A stretch of DNA of 64,000 nucleotides from Gaiellaceae bacterium (GCA_026002995.1 BPGK01000001.1:1860001-1924000), one strand, 5' to 3'. Positions 1 to 8,184 are shown, counted from the stretch's first letter. Notes: generated by a model not told the origin, from the sequence alone. A program made the numbers and translations.

Positions 1-654
1 GAGGCCGGCGACGCCGGGCGCGTGCGCGTGGGGACGTTCCAGAGCGTCGGCGCGAAGATCATCCCCGAGCTCCTGCGTCAGTTCGCCGCGAGCCACCCTG
101 GAGTCGAGGTCGTCCTCACCGAGTCCCAGGACGAGGACGAGCTCCTGGCCATGGTCGAGCGCGGCGACCTCGATCTCACCTTCTGGACGCTCCCGCTCGT
201 CGGAGGCCCGTATGAAGCCGTCGAGCTCCTGCGCGATCCATACGTGCTCGTCGTCCCGGCCGACTCGCCGCTCGCCCGACTCGAGCGGCCGCCGACACTG
301 CGGGAGATCACGCTCCACCCGCTCGTCGGCTTCAACCAGTGCCGCGCGATGGCGCACGTCGACCGCCAGCTCGCGGCGGCGGGCCGCACGCCGAACTACG
401 TGTTTCGCTCGGACAACAACGGCACGGTGCAGGGGCTCGTGGGAGCGGGCGTCGGCATCAGCCTCTCCCCTCGGCTGACGGTCGATGAGGACGACCCCAG
501 CGTCGCGATCATCGACCTCCAGGGACGCCTCGAGCCACGCGTGATCGGCCTCGTCTGGCACGCGGACCGGCACTTCAGCCCGGCGGCGCGTGCGTTCGTC
601 GAGTCGGCCGTGGCCGTGTGCAGCGAGCTCGCGGAGGCGCCGGCCGCCGCGTAA
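1..654 (+). CDS. LysR-family transcriptional regulator, 3' part
   Basis: The frame is open from the first base, so the gene begins upstream and its DNA-binding winged helix is not in the window. The 217 visible residues form the ligand-sensing domain of a LysR-type regulator: the opening RVGTFQSVGAKIIPELL strand-helix, then SHPGVEVVLTE, the hinge region around residues 75-90 (DPYVLVVPADSPLA) and the return lobe ending near NNGTVQGLVGAGVGISLSP. Such domains bind a small effector and control an adjacent operon, but the target lies outside the window. The gene is convergent with the coiled-coil gene that follows, with only 8 bases between the stops. The family call is firm; the effector is unknown. 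Confidence 0.85.
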   Translation, partial: EAGDAGRVRVGTFQSVGAKIIPELLRQFAASHPGVEVVLTESQDEDELLAMVERGDLDLTFWTLPLVGGPYEAVELLRDPYVLVVPADSPLARLERPPTLREITLHPLVGFNQCRAMAHVDRQLAAAGRTPNYVFRSDNNGTVQGLVGAGVGISLSPRLTVDEDDPSVAIIDLQGRLEPRVIGLVWHADRHFSPAARAFVESAVAVCSELAEAPAAA

Positions 655-662
655 GACCGGCT

Positions 663-1187
663 CTACGAGGCGAAGCGGTCGAACTCCTCCGGCTCGCCGG
701 GTTGGAGCGGCTCCGGGCCGATGCCCGCGACAACGGTCTCCTGCGAGCGCTCATGGAGCCGCTCGCGCCCCCGCTTCACGGCGGTCAGGAACTTGTCGAG
801 GTTCACCTCGAGCGTCGAGAGGATCGAGTCGGCCCAATCCTCCATCTCGAGCCGGGTCTCGCGGGCCTTCCGCTTCGCCTCCTCGATGATGTCCTCGGCC
901 TGGCTCTCGGCGAGCTTGACGATCTCGGTCTGCGAGGCCTCGCGGAGCGCCTGCTCGCGCGCCTCCTGGATGATCCGATCGCACTCCCGCTTGGCCTCCG
1001 CGAGCATCTCCTGACGCTCCTTGACGATCCAGCGGGCCTGCTTGATCTCCTCCGGGATGGTCGCGCGCATCTGGTCGAGGATCTCGTAGACCTCCTCGCG
1101 GTCGACGCGAACCTGGTCGGTGAGAGGGACGGCCTTCGCGTTGTGCACGAGGTCGTCGAGCTTGTCGATGAGCACGAGTACGTCCAT
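663..1187 (-). CDS. DivIVA/SepIVA-like coiled-coil protein
   Basis: A 174-residue, highly charged, almost entirely helical protein. The stretch from about residue 25 to 150 is a continuous coiled coil rich in E, K, R and A with few glycines or prolines, followed by a short Pro/Glu tail. It begins MDVLVLIDKLDDLVHNA, like the N-terminus of actinobacterial DivIVA-domain proteins often labelled ATP synthase subunit B-like. Actinobacteria usually carry such a gene next to coaD, as here, and the mycobacterial relative SepIVA acts in septation and peptidoglycan control. A cell-division or polar-growth role is inferred from family and position only. A TAGACT hexamer (1197-1202) lies 9 bases before the ATG, so the gene may have its own nearly leaderless promoter. 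Confidence 0.7.
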   Translation of the reverse strand: MDVLVLIDKLDDLVHNAKAVPLTDQVRVDREEVYEILDQMRATIPEEIKQARWIVKERQEMLAEAKRECDRIIQEAREQALREASQTEIVKLAESQAEDIIEEAKRKARETRLEMEDWADSILSTLEVNLDKFLTAVKRGRERLHERSQETVVAGIGPEPLQPGEPEEFDRFAS

Positions 1188-1239
1188 GGACCGGGAAGTC
1201 TACTGCCGGGACGGGATGAGACGGCCTCGGCGTCCCTTC

Positions 1240-1755
1240 TCACTCCTGCGGCGAGACCGGGGCGCCCGGACGCCCGTCGGGGTAGAGCTCGGCGAAGCGC
1301 TTCGCAACCGCGGCGGGCACGAGCTCGTCCACCCTCCCGCCGAACGACGCGATCTCCTTGACGCCGCTCGAGGAGACGAAGCTGTAGAGCGGGCTCGCCA
1401 TCACGTACACGGTCTCGATCTCGGGCGCGAGCTGGCGGTTCAAGTGGTTCATCTGGAACTCCCACTCGAAGTCCGAGATGACGCGGAGCCCCTTCACCAT
1501 CGTCTTCGCCTCGTGCTTGCGGGCGAACTCGACCACGAGCTCAGAGAAGACGTCGACGATGACGTTCTCGATGCCCGCCAGGGCAGCCTCGAGGAACGCG
1601 ACCCGCTCCTCGACCGAGAAGAGCGTCTGCTTGTGCGTCGGCTCGCGCACGACCCCGACGACGATGCGGTCGAAGATCGCGGCCGCGCGTCGGATCACGT
1701 CGACGTGCCCGTTCGTGACGGGGTCGTAGCTTCCGGGGCAGATGGCGGTGATCAC
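1240..1755 (-). CDS. coaD: Phosphopantetheine adenylyltransferase
   Basis: Transfers AMP from ATP to 4'-phosphopantetheine, giving dephospho-CoA in coenzyme A synthesis (cytosol). The 171-residue product has the nucleotidyltransferase fold signature PGSYDPVTNGHVDVI at the N-terminus, which holds the T/HxGH-type motif, a central VKGLRVISDFEWEFQMN and the YSFVSSSGVKEIASFGG motif that binds ATP. Length is normal for CoaD plus a 10-residue tail. The GTG start overlaps the rsmD stop by four bases (GTGA), so the two genes are translationally coupled. The pair rsmD-coaD is one of the most conserved bacterial neighbourhoods. A much longer in-frame ORF upstream is only an open frame read through rsmD. 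Confidence 0.95.
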   Translation of the reverse strand: MITAICPGSYDPVTNGHVDVIRRAAAIFDRIVVGVVREPTHKQTLFSVEERVAFLEAALAGIENVIVDVFSELVVEFARKHEAKTMVKGLRVISDFEWEFQMNHLNRQLAPEIETVYVMASPLYSFVSSSGVKEIASFGGRVDELVPAAVAKRFAELYPDGRPGAPVSPQE

Positions 1756-2288
1756 GTCTCGAGCACCGTGACTCGTGCGGAACCGTAGCGCCGCGTCGTC
1801 ACGAGGTCGAGTGGAAGCGCCGGCTCGACGTCCGCGGCGGTCTCGACGACGACGCGGGCGCCGTCGGCGAGCACGCGCGGCACGAGCTCCGCGAGGACGG
1901 GCTCGCGGCGGCGCCACTCCTCGTAGGGCGCGTCGGCGAGCACGAGGTCGTAGGTCCGTCCCGACGCTGCCTCTCCGCGGAGGGCGCGCGCCACGTCGGC
2001 ACAGCGGACGACGCTCAGCTCGTCGAGCCCCAGGCGCTCGAGGTTCCGCTCGATCACGCGGCAGGCGCGCGGGTCGCGCTCGACGAACAGGCAGCTTCGC
2101 GCCCCACGCGAGAGCGCCTCGATCCCGAGCGCGCCCGAGCCGGCGAAGAGGTCGAGCACGCGCGCCCGCTCGACCGAGCCGAGGATGGCGAAGATCGCCT
2201 CCCGCACCCGATCGCTCGTCGGCCGCGTGACGACGCCCTTCGGCGCCTCGATGCGGCGGCCCTTCCGCGACCCGGCGACGACCCTCAC
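1752..2288 (-). CDS. rsmD: 16S rRNA (guanine966-N2)-methyltransferase
   Basis: Methylates G966 of 16S rRNA using S-adenosylmethionine. The 178-residue protein has the expected Rossmann-fold order: RVVAGSRKGRRIEAP with the family RPTSDRVREAIFAIL signature, then SAM-binding motif I VLDLFAGSGALGIEAL (about residue 44) and the acidic residue at the end of strand 2 (FVERD). The catalytic motif is unusual: where the family normally has DPPY/F, this protein reads ADAPYEEW (about residue 118), so the first Pro is Ala. The rest of the fold is intact, so activity is likely. It lies between recG (3 bases from the recG stop) and coaD (4-base overlap). Confidence 0.92.
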   Translation of the reverse strand: MRVVAGSRKGRRIEAPKGVVTRPTSDRVREAIFAILGSVERARVLDLFAGSGALGIEALSRGARSCLFVERDPRACRVIERNLERLGLDELSVVRCADVARALRGEAASGRTYDLVLADAPYEEWRRREPVLAELVPRVLADGARVVVETAADVEPALPLDLVTTRRYGSARVTVLET

Positions 2289-2291
2289 GAC

Positions 2292-4397
2292 TCAGGACTC
2301 GCCGAGGTGCTCGGCCTCGCCCAGCAGGCGGTCGACCTCCTCCGCGAGGAGCCCTTCGTCCTCGAGCCCGGCCGCCACGGCGCGTGCCCGCTCGAGTAGG
2401 TCGGCATCGTGACGCAGCCGGACGAAACGGAGGTCGGAGAGCCCGGACTGCTGGGCTCCGAGCAGGTGGCCTTCGCCGCGGATCTCGAGGTCGCGCTCGG
2501 CGAGCTCGAAGCCGTCCGTGGTCTGCACCATCGCTTCGAGACGCTCGATCGCGCTGTCCGTGAGCTCCTCCCGCGGGCGCGAGACGAGCAGGCAGTAGGA
2601 CTGCTCGGCGCCACGCCCGACGCGGCCGCGCAGCTGGTGGAGCTGCGCGAGCCCGAAGCGATCGGCCTCCTGGATGATCATGATCGTCGCGTTCGGGACG
2701 TCGACGCCGACTTCGATCACCGTCGTGGCGACGAGGACGTCGAGCTCGCCGGCCTTGAAGCTCGCCATGATCGCTCGGCGCTCCGCCGCCCCCAGCCGGC
2801 CGTGCAGGCAGCCGACCCGGTACCCGCGCAGCTCGCCCTCGCGCAGCCGTTCGGCCTCCGCCTCGGCGGCGCGCGCGACGGTCGCCTCCGAGGCCTCGAT
2901 CAGCGGGCAGACGACGTATGCCTGCCGACCCGCGTCTAGGTGCCGGCGGAGGCGCGTGTACGCCTCGGCGCTGCGCTCGTCGCTGACCCACGCGGTCACG
3001 ATCGGCTTCCGGTCGGCCGGCGGGCGCGTCAGCTCGCTGACGTCGAGATCGCCGTAGACCGTGAGCGCGAGCGTCCGGGGGATCGGCGTCGCCGTCAGGT
3101 GCAGGACGTGCGGGCTCCGGCCCTGGACGAGCGCGCTGCGCTGCGCCACGCCGAAGCGGTGTTGCTCGTCGACCACGGCGACCGCGAGGTCTCGGAAGGA
3201 GACCTCCTTCTGGATGAGCGCGTGCGTCCCGACGACGAGCGCGGCGTCGCCCGAGGCGATGAGCTGACGGACGGTCCGGCGCTCGCGCGCGTGGACCGAG
3301 CTCGTGAGGAGCGACACCCGAACGCCGAGCGGCGCGCACAGCTCGTCGATCGTGAGGAAGTGCTGCTCGGCGAGCGTCTCCGTCGGCGCCATCAGCGCCC
3401 CCTGGCGACCCGCCTCGACCGCCCGCAGCAGTGCGTACAGCGCGACCACAGTCTTCCCGGAGCCGACGTCGCCCTGGAGCAGACGCTGCATCGGCGTCGT
3501 GCGCGCGAGGTCGGCGTCGATCTCGGCGATCGCGCGCTCCTGGTGGGGCGTCAGCGAGAAGGGAAGCGAGGCCCGGTAGCGCGCGAGGAGCTCCCCGGCG
3601 GGCGGAAGCGCCTGGGCGAACGCGCGCTCACGCGTCGCAGCTTGTCGAGCGAGCGCGAGCTGGAGCACGAGGAGCTCCTCGAAGGCGAGCGCCCGGCGCC
3701 CGCGCTCCGCCTCGGCGAGCGAGCGGGGACGATGCAGCGCGAGGAGGGCGTCGGCGCGCAACGGCAGGCCCAGTGCCTCGGCGACTGCGGCCGGCAGGGG
3801 AGCCCCGACGTCGCGGGCGTGGCGGAGCGCCTGGGCCCGGAGCTCGCGGAGCTTCTTCTGCGAGAGATCCTCCGTCGCCGGGTAGACGGGCGCGAAGTCC
3901 GCGGTCTCGAGCTCGCCCTCCAGGTCGTAGGAGCAGACGGTGAACCCGTAGCGACTCGGGCGCCCGCGCAGCCGCACACGCGTACCGGGCGAGAGGCGCG
4001 ACTCGAGCCAGGGCTGGTTGAACCACGTCGCCTTGATCTCGCCGGTCTCGTCGGCGACGCGTGCGGTGAGGATCGAGAGCCTCCCGCGCCGACGACTCGA
4101 GACCGAACGCACGACGACGTCGAGCACGACCTCGTCCTCCCCGAAGAGCTCGCTCACGGTCACGGTCGGGACGGGCGCCTCGTAGCGCCGGGGCCGCTGC
4201 CAGAGGAGGTCGCCGACCGTCTCGATGCCGACGCGCCCGAGCCGGCGGCGGAGCGCCGGGCCGACACCGGCGAGGGTCTCCACGGGGGCGGCGAGTCGGT
4301 CGCCGCGCGGAACGCTCGTAGGCCGCGGCCAGCGCTCGGGCGGGTCGAGCCCGGCGAAGCCGGCGGGAAGCCGAACGGCCGTGTTCGTCCCCTTCAC
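2292..4397 (-). CDS. recG: ATP-dependent DNA helicase RecG
   Basis: Reverses stalled replication forks and branch-migrates Holliday junctions. The 701-residue protein begins with the wedge/OB region (LAGVGPALRRRLGRVGIETV, then an OB fold ending near CSYDLEGE), followed by the helicase core: Walker A LLQGDVGSGKTVVA, DEQH box VVDEQHRFG, LTATPIPRTLAL, and motif VI QLRGRVGRGAEQSYCLL, ending with the TRG/RecG C-terminal wedge. The start is uncertain because the frame is open far upstream with no ATG. GTG at 4397 is preferred because TATAGT lies 10 bases before it; GTG at 4409 would add four residues but sits on that hexamer. The phosphatase gene ends 37 bases upstream. Confidence 0.93.
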   Translation of the reverse strand: MKGTNTAVRLPAGFAGLDPPERWPRPTSVPRGDRLAAPVETLAGVGPALRRRLGRVGIETVGDLLWQRPRRYEAPVPTVTVSELFGEDEVVLDVVVRSVSSRRRGRLSILTARVADETGEIKATWFNQPWLESRLSPGTRVRLRGRPSRYGFTVCSYDLEGELETADFAPVYPATEDLSQKKLRELRAQALRHARDVGAPLPAAVAEALGLPLRADALLALHRPRSLAEAERGRRALAFEELLVLQLALARQAATRERAFAQALPPAGELLARYRASLPFSLTPHQERAIAEIDADLARTTPMQRLLQGDVGSGKTVVALYALLRAVEAGRQGALMAPTETLAEQHFLTIDELCAPLGVRVSLLTSSVHARERRTVRQLIASGDAALVVGTHALIQKEVSFRDLAVAVVDEQHRFGVAQRSALVQGRSPHVLHLTATPIPRTLALTVYGDLDVSELTRPPADRKPIVTAWVSDERSAEAYTRLRRHLDAGRQAYVVCPLIEASEATVARAAEAEAERLREGELRGYRVGCLHGRLGAAERRAIMASFKAGELDVLVATTVIEVGVDVPNATIMIIQEADRFGLAQLHQLRGRVGRGAEQSYCLLVSRPREELTDSAIERLEAMVQTTDGFELAERDLEIRGEGHLLGAQQSGLSDLRFVRLRHDADLLERARAVAAGLEDEGLLAEEVDRLLGEAEHLGES

Positions 4398-4400
4398 CGT

Positions 4401-4420
4401 GCGGACCACTATAGGTCCGC
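4401..4420 (-). promoter_or_regulatory. recG promoter hexamer inside a perfect inverted repeat
   Basis: Seven-base arms GCGGACC and GGTCCGC flank a central six-base TATAGT (read on the minus strand), 4-10 bases before the chosen recG GTG. The centre is the best match to a -10 box in the area. A repressor-binding palindrome centred on a -10 box is one reading; a small RNA hairpin at the 5' end of the transcript is another. Confidence 0.5.
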
Positions 4421-4434
4421 GCGCCGGACGTCCG

Positions 4435-4998
4435 TCAGGCGTCCACCGCGTAGGCGTACTCCCAGCCAGGGCGCCAGGCGAACGAGCGGTCGACGAGCTC
4501 GGGAAGAGGAGTCCCCTCGAGGAGGTGGTCGAGCGCCCATTTGGTGGCCGAGTGACCGACGACGACGATGCGCCGCTCCACGAAGCGCGGCGCGACGTCG
4601 CGCAGGAAGCCACGGACGCGCTCGACGACCTGGCCGTAGCTCTCCCCGCGCGGGAAGGGCTCGTACACGTGCCGCCTGCGCTCCTGCTCCACCTGCGCCG
4701 CCGGCACACCGGCGAGATCGCCGTAGTCGCACTCGCGGAGCCGCCAGTCGAGGAAGAGCGGCAGGCCACGGGCCCCGAACGCGATACGGGCCGTGTCGGC
4801 AGCACGCGCCAGGTCGGAGGCGAAGACCGCCGCGATCTCGACGTCCGCGTAGCGCTGCCCCAGCTCACGTGCCTGCCTGCGCCCGAGCTGCGACAGCGGG
4901 CTGTCGAGCCAGCCCGAGGCGACCCAGCGCCCGTTGTCCACGCTGGCCGAGTGCGACTCGAAGACGATCGCGACGGAGGTGTGCCGCCTGCGCCGCAC
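4435..4998 (-). CDS. Histidine phosphatase superfamily protein (variant RHG motif)
   Basis: A 187-residue member of the phosphoglycerate mutase-like family. The catalytic His near the N-terminus sits in FESHSASVDN rather than the usual RHG(E/Q)T; the Arg before His is Ser here. The second half keeps the core features: GWLDSPLSQLGRRQA, FASDLARAADTA, the acid-containing RLRECDYGDLAG and the second histidine VVVGHSATKWAL. A subfamily with (T/S)HA/S in place of RHG exists in Actinobacteria and Chloroflexi, so this is probably natural, but its substrate is unknown. It lies 6 bases after degV and 37 bases before recG. GTG at 4998 is the only convenient start. Confidence 0.75.
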   Translation of the reverse strand: MRRRRHTSVAIVFESHSASVDNGRWVASGWLDSPLSQLGRRQARELGQRYADVEIAAVFASDLARAADTARIAFGARGLPLFLDWRLRECDYGDLAGVPAAQVEQERRRHVYEPFPRGESYGQVVERVRGFLRDVAPRFVERRIVVVGHSATKWALDHLLEGTPLPELVDRSFAWRPGWEYAYAVDA

Positions 4999-5004
4999 CC
5001 ACTC

Positions 5005-5865
5005 TCAGGGATCCATGAACCAGAAGAAGCCGACCGCGCCCGGGCCGGCATGCGTCGCCACGACGGCGCCGAGCGTGGAGGTGAACTCGATCTCCGCCTT
5101 GGGGCGCGTGCGCCACACGATCTCGCTGAGCGTTCCGACCCACTCCTCCGCGTCCGCGTGCGCGATCGCGACGCGAAGGCCGGGCGCGTCCTCGGTCGCC
5201 TCGAGGAAGCGGCGCTCGAACTCGGCCACGGCCTTCCGGCGGCCCCGGACGCGCGCCACGGGCACGACCACGCCGTCCTCGACACTGAGGATCGGCTTCA
5301 CGTTCAAGAGCGAGCCGGCGAGCGCCTGGGCGCGACCGATCCGACCGCCCCGCTGGAGGTACTCGAGCGTCTCGACGGTGAAGAGCACTCCCGCGTCGCG
5401 GTGGAACCGGCGGACGAGGTCGTCGATCTCCTCGTCCGTCGTTCCCCGCGTGAGCCGGCGCTGGATGGCGTGCGCGAGGAGCGCAATCCCGAGCGACGCC
5501 GAGAGCGAGTCGACGATGCGCACCTTGTCGCCTCCGAGCTCCGAGGCGGCGAGCTCGGCGCTCTGGAGCGTGCCCGACACCTTGGAGGAGACGTGGACGG
5601 AGTAGATGCGCTCGTACGCGTCGAGCTCCTCGTACACCCGGAGGAAGTCCTGCGGCGTCGGCTGCGCCGTCTGCGGGAGGGTCGCCGCGCTACGGAGCTT
5701 CTCGAAGAACGCGCTCGGGGCGAGCTCGACGTAGTCTCGATACGTCTCCTCGCCGAAGCGGACGTACAGCGGGACGAAGCGCATGTTCGGGAAGCGCGCC
5801 GGGGCGTCCGGGTAGTCCGACGTCGAGTCGAGGACGACGGCGGTGTTCTCGAGCGTCAGGTTCAC
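5005..5865 (-). CDS. DegV family fatty-acid-binding protein (FakB-like)
   Basis: A 286-residue DegV-fold protein. DegV/FakB proteins hold a fatty acid in a closed pocket and present its carboxylate to the kinase FakA. Signature pieces are the N-terminal VVLDSTSDYPD, the loop HVSSKVSGTLQSA, VRIVDSLSASLG, the LQRGGRIGRAQALAGSLLNVKPIL motif (split: LQRGGRIGRA then LNVKPIL) and the C-terminal HAGPGAVGFFWF. The DAK2-domain kinase gene lies two genes upstream in the same operon, supporting a fatty acid kinase pair that feeds acyl-phosphate to phospholipid synthesis. The GTG start overlaps the stop of the receiver-domain gene by 4 bases. Confidence 0.88.
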   Translation of the reverse strand: MNLTLENTAVVLDSTSDYPDAPARFPNMRFVPLYVRFGEETYRDYVELAPSAFFEKLRSAATLPQTAQPTPQDFLRVYEELDAYERIYSVHVSSKVSGTLQSAELAASELGGDKVRIVDSLSASLGIALLAHAIQRRLTRGTTDEEIDDLVRRFHRDAGVLFTVETLEYLQRGGRIGRAQALAGSLLNVKPILSVEDGVVVPVARVRGRRKAVAEFERRFLEATEDAPGLRVAIAHADAEEWVGTLSEIVWRTRPKAEIEFTSTLGAVVATHAGPGAVGFFWFMDP

Positions 5866-6239
5866 GTGTCGGCCCTCCCGGCGGCGGTCACGATGGCGTC
5901 GACGACGGCGCCGATCCCGTCATCCTTGCGGACGAGCGCCGCCCCCGACCGCTCCGCGGCATCGTACTCGGCCTCTCCCGCGGACGCGCTCAGGAAGACG
6001 ATCGCCACCTCGGGCCGGAGCTCGCGCATCCGGGTCGCGACCTCGAAACCGTCGAGATCCGGAAGCCGGTAGTCGAGGACGACGACGTCCGGATCGTGCT
6101 CCGCGCTTGCACGGAGCGCCGAGGCGCCGTCGGGCACCGCGGCGACGACGTCGAGCCGCTCGTCGCGTCGGAGGAGGAAGAGGAGCGACTCGCGGTAGAC
6201 GTCCGAGTCTTCCACGACGAGCACGCGGATCGCCGACAC
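5862..6239 (-). CDS. Stand-alone response-regulator receiver domain protein
   Basis: A 125-residue protein consisting only of a REC domain. The acidic pair is in VLVVEDSDVYR, the phospho-acceptor Asp is in VVVLDYRLPDLDGFE (about residue 56), the conserved Ser is in FLSAS and the Lys in LVRKDDGIGA, so the phosphorylation site is complete. There is no DNA-binding or enzymatic output domain. No histidine kinase is encoded nearby. It lies between fakA (2 bases away) and degV (4-base overlap), so it is almost certainly co-translated with the two halves of a fatty acid kinase. A regulatory link to that pathway is a guess from position. Confidence 0.85.
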   Translation of the reverse strand: MSAIRVLVVEDSDVYRESLLFLLRRDERLDVVAAVPDGASALRASAEHDPDVVVLDYRLPDLDGFEVATRMRELRPEVAIVFLSASAGEAEYDAAERSGAALVRKDDGIGAVVDAIVTAAGRADT

Positions 6240-6241
6240 GG

Positions 6242-7834
6242 CTACTCGGCGACGAGCAGGAGCGGGTAGTGCGGCTGCCCGCCCTCGTGGATCTCAACAT
6301 CGACCTCGGGGTGCTCGTGCTGCAAGCGGGCCATCAGCCCGTCGAGCTGGGGGGCGCCTTCGCCGGTCAGGATCACGAGCGACTCGCGATCCCCGGTCAA
6401 GAGCCTCGAGAGCACCTCCTCGAGAACCTCGTCGAGACGCTCGGAGGAGGCGACCGCGACCTCGTCGACGAGGCCGAGGTACGCCCCCTTGCGGATCGCC
6501 ACCCCGTCCAGCTCCGCATCGCGCGATGCGATCGTGATCTCGGCGGTCATGGCCGAGGCCAGCGCGTCGAGCATCTCTCGCTCGTTCTCCTCGAGCGAGC
6601 TCGTGGGCAGGAAGCGGTTGATCGCTGCGAGCCCAGCTTGCACCGAGCGGGAGGGGACGATCCGCACCTCCTTCGTCGCATGCGCGGCTGCCTGCTCGGC
6701 GGAGAGCACGACGTTCGCGTTGTTCGGCAACACGATCACCGCGTCCGCAGGCGTCGCCTCGATCGCCTCGAGAATCTCCGCGGTCGAAGGGTTCATCGTC
6801 TGCCCGCCCTCGATGACGTGCGTCGCGCCGAGGCTCTCGAAGAGGCGGCGGTTCCCCTGGCCCGGGCACACGGCGACGAGCCCGGTCTCGGGGGTGGGCG
6901 GAGCGCTCCGCGAAGACGAGAGCAGCCGCCCCTCACGCTCGGCGGTCTGGGCGTGCATGTTCGCGACCTCGACTCCCGCCACCACACCGTGGGCGACGCC
7001 CGCCGAGAGCGCCGCTCCCGGATCGTCGGTGTGCACGTGCACCTTGAGCGCGGTCTCGTCCCCGACGACGAGGAGCGAGTCGCCGAGCCCCTCCAGCTCG
7101 GCTTCGAGCGCGGCCGCGTCGAGGGACTCCCCCTCGACGACGAACACCGTGCAGTAGCGGTACGTGGACGGCTCTTGGTGGATCGCCTCGAGGCCGAGCA
7201 CGCTCGGCTCGGCGGGCGCCTCGGGGAGGGACTCGCCGGTCATGCCGAGGACGATGCCGCGGGTGATCTCGACGAGCCCGGCCGCGCCCGCGTCGACGAC
7301 GCCGGCGTCACGGAGGACGTCGAGCAGCTCGGGGGTACGCGCGAGCGCGTCCTCGCCGCGCGCGAGCACCCGCTGGAGGAGCTCGACCGGCGGCAGCTTG
7401 CGGTTCTCGCGGCGCTCGGCCTCCTCCGCCATCTCGCGGATCACCGTCAGCATCGTTCCTTCGACGGGGCGCTTGACCGCGCGGTAGGCCGCGTCGCTCG
7501 CCGACCGGAAGGCGCGGCGCAGGAGCGGCGTCGTGATCTCCTCGGACTGCCCGAGGACGTCCATGAACCCGCGCACGATCTGCGAGAAGATCACCCCCGA
7601 GTTGCCCCGAGCCCCCATCAGAGCCGCCCGGGTCAGCTCCTTCGCTGCGGCCTCGCTGCTTTTCGCCGTGGACGTGTCCAGCGTCTCGACGATGGAGCGA
7701 AGCGTGAGGGTGAGATTCGTGCCCGTGTCACCGTCGGGCACCGGGTACACGTTGAGGTCGTCGATCCGCTGACGATGCGCTTCGAGGTTCCGGAGCGCGG
7801 AGCGCGCGAGCTCTCTCACCACCTCGAGCGGCAT
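6242..7834 (-). CDS. fakA: DAK2-domain fatty acid kinase FakA
   Basis: A 530-residue kinase-type protein: N-terminal DAK2 (dihydroxyacetone-kinase-like, ATP-binding) domain with the metal/ATP loop LNVYPVPDGDTGTNL (about residues 26-40) and ALMGARGNSGVIFSQI, a central linker domain around VVDAGAAGLVEI, and a C-terminal DegV-like lobe with the VCPGQGNRRLFESLG and VLPNNANVVL segments. FakA phosphorylates fatty acids bound to FakB/DegV proteins. The ATG at 7834 shares its A with the stop of the asp23-like gene (TGATG). A longer ORF annotation reaching 8032 is only an open frame through that upstream gene. Confidence 0.9.
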   Translation of the reverse strand: MPLEVVRELARSALRNLEAHRQRIDDLNVYPVPDGDTGTNLTLTLRSIVETLDTSTAKSSEAAAKELTRAALMGARGNSGVIFSQIVRGFMDVLGQSEEITTPLLRRAFRSASDAAYRAVKRPVEGTMLTVIREMAEEAERRENRKLPPVELLQRVLARGEDALARTPELLDVLRDAGVVDAGAAGLVEITRGIVLGMTGESLPEAPAEPSVLGLEAIHQEPSTYRYCTVFVVEGESLDAAALEAELEGLGDSLLVVGDETALKVHVHTDDPGAALSAGVAHGVVAGVEVANMHAQTAEREGRLLSSSRSAPPTPETGLVAVCPGQGNRRLFESLGATHVIEGGQTMNPSTAEILEAIEATPADAVIVLPNNANVVLSAEQAAAHATKEVRIVPSRSVQAGLAAINRFLPTSSLEENEREMLDALASAMTAEITIASRDAELDGVAIRKGAYLGLVDEVAVASSERLDEVLEEVLSRLLTGDRESLVILTGEGAPQLDGLMARLQHEHPEVDVEIHEGGQPHYPLLLVAE

Positions 7835-8184
7835 CAGCGCACCCGCTCGATGCGGACGTTGAGGTCGGCGATCGGGAGGCCGAGCATGCGCTCGAGCTCG
7901 TACTCGATCCGCGAGCGGACGGCGGCGGCGACCTCGGCGAGCTTGAGGCCGTGCTCGACGACGACGTGGAGCTCGATCGCGAGACCGCCCTCCCCCATTC
8001 GTACGTCGATCGCCTTCGTCCGGTCGCGCCACGGGCGACGCAGTGCGAAGCGGCGGCGCCCGGCCAGCCCGACGACGCCGTAGCTCTCGAGCGCGGCGCT
8101 GCGGACGATCTGCGCGATCGCGTCGAGCGAGACGGCGACGCCGCCCTGCTCCGACGTCGTGAGAGTCACCGCCTCGCGCTGCAC
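7834..8184 (-). CDS. Asp23/Gls24 family envelope stress protein
   Basis: A 116-residue Asp23-family (DUF322) protein: SEQGGVAVSLDAIAQIVRSA, ALESYGVVGLAGRR, then the strand-rich IDVRMGEGGLAIELHVVVEHG and a C-terminal amphipathic RSRIEYELERMLGLP ending LNVRIERVR. These proteins coat membranes or envelopes through partners and are commonly encoded immediately before fakA, as here. The start was set at GTG 8184 because TAGGCT (8192-8197) lies 7 bases before it; GTG 8169 (VTLTTSEQGG) is the alternative. It is divergent from rpmB, and the 82-base gap holds both promoters. Confidence 0.82.
   Translation of the reverse strand: MQREAVTLTTSEQGGVAVSLDAIAQIVRSAALESYGVVGLAGRRRFALRRPWRDRTKAIDVRMGEGGLAIELHVVVEHGLKLAEVAAAVRSRIEYELERMLGLPIADLNVRIERVR

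Noticed and set aside
2940-5018. Long plus-strand open frames opposite recG and the phosphatase
   Set aside because: They are shadows of high-GC coding on the other strand, being Arg/Ala/Pro-rich without domains, and lie wholly over confirmed genes.
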